Both the position numbers and the translations under genes were made by a program. The notes beneath the pieces are model-generated. The model ran no database searches, was not told where the DNA came from, and saw nothing but the letters and a program-made list of their open reading frames with translations. 64,000 bases of DNA from the NCBI RefSeq assembly GCF_003074135.1, contig NZ_PPDK01000003.1, forward strand, positions 310,001 to 374,000, read 5' to 3'. Positions 62,643-64,000 of the stretch are shown piece by piece. How positions within the stretch are numbered: position 1 is the stretch's first letter; each line of letters starts with the position of its first letter. The stretch comes from Euzebya tangerina. GTDB lineage: Bacteria; Actinomycetota; Nitriliruptoria; Euzebyales; Euzebyaceae.

Positions 62643-64000
62643 GGGGCACTTCCGCCGCAGCACCCGGCAGCGCAAGCTGTGCCTGGAGCCGAGCGAACCG
62701 CGATGAAGGGTCGCCGGCCAGGTCCGCTCGCCGGCCGGACTCGACGATGCGGCCCTGGTCGACGACGGCGATCCGGTCCGCCCGGTCGAGGGTCGCCAGA
62801 CGGTGGGCGATGATGACGACCGTCCGGCCCGCCAGGGCCCTGTCCGCGGCGCGGGTGACCAACTCCTCGGTCTCGGGATCCAGTCGACTGGTTGCCTCGT
62901 CCAGCACCACGATGCCGGGGTCGGTCAGGAGGATGCGCGCGAAGGCCAGCAGTTGGGCCTCGCCAGCGGACAGCGCTGCGCTGCCATCGACGACGGCGTC
63001 GAGGTCCTCGCCGAGCCCGGCGAACCACTCCGCGAGGCCCACCGCGACGATGACCTGCCGCAGGTCGTCATCGGTTGCCGGACCTGCGCCGAGGAGAGTG
63101 AGGTTCTCCCGGAGGGTCTGCCGCAGGATCTGGACCTCCTGCGTGACGACCCCGACGCGCCGGCGCAGCTGGGCCTGCGTGAACTCGCGAACGTCGACGC
63201 CGCCGATGGCCACCGAGCCGCCGGTCACGTCCCAGAAGCGGAGCAGCAGCCGGCCGAGCGAGGTCTTGCCCGACCCGGTGCGGCCCACGACACCCAGGAT
63301 CGTCCCCTCCGCCAGGTGGAGGTCGACCCCCGAGAGCACCGGCCGGTCGGGCTCGTCGGGGTAGGCGAAGTGCACGTCGCGGAAGTCGACGGCCAGCGCA
63401 CCACTCGGCAGGTCCGCTCCGGGGCCGTCGGTCAGCCGCGGCTCGGTGGCCAGCAGGCGTGCGGCGCGGGTGGATCCGGCCAGCGCGCGCTGGAACTCGG
63501 TGATCTGCTCGGCGATGGCCTCGAGGGGCTGCCGGACCATCTGGGCGAAGCGGAACAGCGCAAGGGTGGATCCCAGCGTGAGTTGGCCCTGGCGGTTGAG
63601 GTAGATGGCAAGCCCCAGGGTGAGGACGGAGCCCAGGGTGAACGCACCCGCGGCGGCTGCGTAGGCGCTCTCACCACGGACCGAGGCCCGCCGGGCGGTG
63701 TCCCACCAGCGCGACTGCGTGGCCTGGAGTCGGTGGACGACGTAGGCCGCCGCGCCGTTGGCCCGGATGTCCTCGAGTCCCCCCAGCCGCTCCTCCAGGT
63801 CGGCGTACATCTGCGCTTGGATCTCGCGCTCGGCATCGTAGGCCGGCACGGCGACACGGCGGAGCCGAGCCAGGATCAGACCCGCGACGATGGTGACCAC
63901 GGCGATCAGCGCCCCGGCCCGGACGTTGATGATGAGCGCGGCGACCAGGGTTCCGGTCAGCAGGATCGCGTTGCCCAGCAGGTTCAGGACGGCCGTCGAG
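62632..64000 (-). CDS. ABC exporter subunit, 5' end beyond window
   Basis: Partial half-transporter (457 codons seen including stop), cut at its N-terminal side by the window end: the frame is open to 64000 and reads as a continuing membrane helix (LLGNAILLTGTLVAALIINVRAG cannot be the start). The ATPase part has Walker A GRTGSGKTS, signature LSAGEAQLLAFARIL and Walker B IVVLDEATSRLD with the catalytic Glu intact, plus HRLATL switch His. With the neighbour's degenerate site this predicts a heterodimeric exporter. The two genes overlap by 11 bp. Confidence 0.88.
   Translation of the reverse strand, partial: STAVLNLLGNAILLTGTLVAALIINVRAGALIAVVTIVAGLILARLRRVAVPAYDAEREIQAQMYADLEERLGGLEDIRANGAAAYVVHRLQATQSRWWDTARRASVRGESAYAAAAGAFTLGSVLTLGLAIYLNRQGQLTLGSTLALFRFAQMVRQPLEAIAEQITEFQRALAGSTRAARLLATEPRLTDGPGADLPSGALAVDFRDVHFAYPDEPDRPVLSGVDLHLAEGTILGVVGRTGSGKTSLGRLLLRFWDVTGGSVAIGGVDVREFTQAQLRRRVGVVTQEVQILRQTLRENLTLLGAGPATDDDLRQVIVAVGLAEWFAGLGEDLDAVVDGSAALSAGEAQLLAFARILLTDPGIVVLDEATSRLDPETEELVTRAADRALAGRTVVIIAHRLATLDRADRIAVVDQGRIVESGRRADLAGDPSSRFARLQAQLALPGAAAEVPRGE

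Overview
This 64 kb window is a continuous, gene-dense stretch of a high-GC bacterial chromosome. GTG starts are common, neighbouring genes often overlap by 4 bp (ATGA), and some mRNAs look leaderless. The gene content is actinobacterial: a Streptomyces-type conservon (kinase/roadblock/DUF742/GTPase), secreted subtilases carrying cell-wall-binding repeat 2 modules, oligoribonuclease, and a B-type SdhCAB. The combination of cell-wall-binding repeats, W-rich repeats and betaine genes resembles deep-branching marine actinobacteria such as Euzebya/Nitriliruptoria. That placement is an impression from gene content, not a database result. I saw no tRNA, rRNA, IS element, prophage or CRISPR array.

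Layout. 1-5.9 kb: a PAS-GGDEF-receiver protein and a four-gene conservon, both behind sigma-28-like promoter sequences. 5.9-10.8 kb: sdhCAB, a YceI protein and oligoribonuclease. 10.9-13.6 kb: methylene-THF reductase and formate-THF ligase. 13.9-15.2 kb: a small M50-like membrane protein and a VapBC pair. 15.2-20.2 kb: a GntR regulator divergent from a dimethylglycine/sarcosine dehydrogenase-GcvT protein with EtfBA. 20.3-21.6 kb: a second VapBC pair and a DUF2087 regulator. 21.6-28.6 kb: a seven-gene, tightly coupled minus-strand operon for corrinoid-dependent demethylation of a quaternary amine (corrinoid protein, DUF1638, small 'virulence factor' family protein, methyl-THF methyltransferase, RACo activator, non-pyrrolysine MttB-family methyltransferase, IclR regulator). 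28.7-33.8 kb: a ProX-glutamate-receptor-type K+ channel fusion, a ProX-like lipoprotein and a BCCT betaine transporter. 33.9-38.7 kb: an ABC-F ATPase, TrpS, a secreted protein with a cell-wall-binding-like repeat, and a Uma2 protein. 38.8-48.7 kb: a FetB-like permease, two secreted subtilases and a GGDEF-EAL protein between them. 48.7-64 kb: mostly housekeeping genes (acs, folD, purH, purN, ahcY, mdh), a membrane serine/threonine kinase, an RlpA-like protein, a hemolysin-III family protein, an AlkZ-like protein, and a two-gene ABC exporter cut by the window end.

How the genes fit together. The middle of the window reads as one programme for taking up and burning glycine betaine or a related betaine. 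BCCT with a ProX-like binding protein imports it. MttB, the corrinoid protein, RACo and the methyl-THF methyltransferase remove the first methyl group. The dehydrogenase-GcvT fusion with ETF removes further methyl groups. MetF, FolD and Fhs oxidise the C1 units to formate with ATP recovery. A 15-bp motif (approximately TGTTCYRCYATGYGG) recurs upstream of metF-fhs, in the divergent region between the demethylation operon and the channel gene, and upstream of BCCT, suggesting one regulon.

The most unusual object is the channel gene at 28678-30786. It joins a periplasmic ProX-type betaine-binding domain to a GluR0-like ligand-binding domain and a two-helix pore with a perfect TVGYGD potassium filter. 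This predicts a potassium channel whose extracellular face carries an osmolyte sensor.
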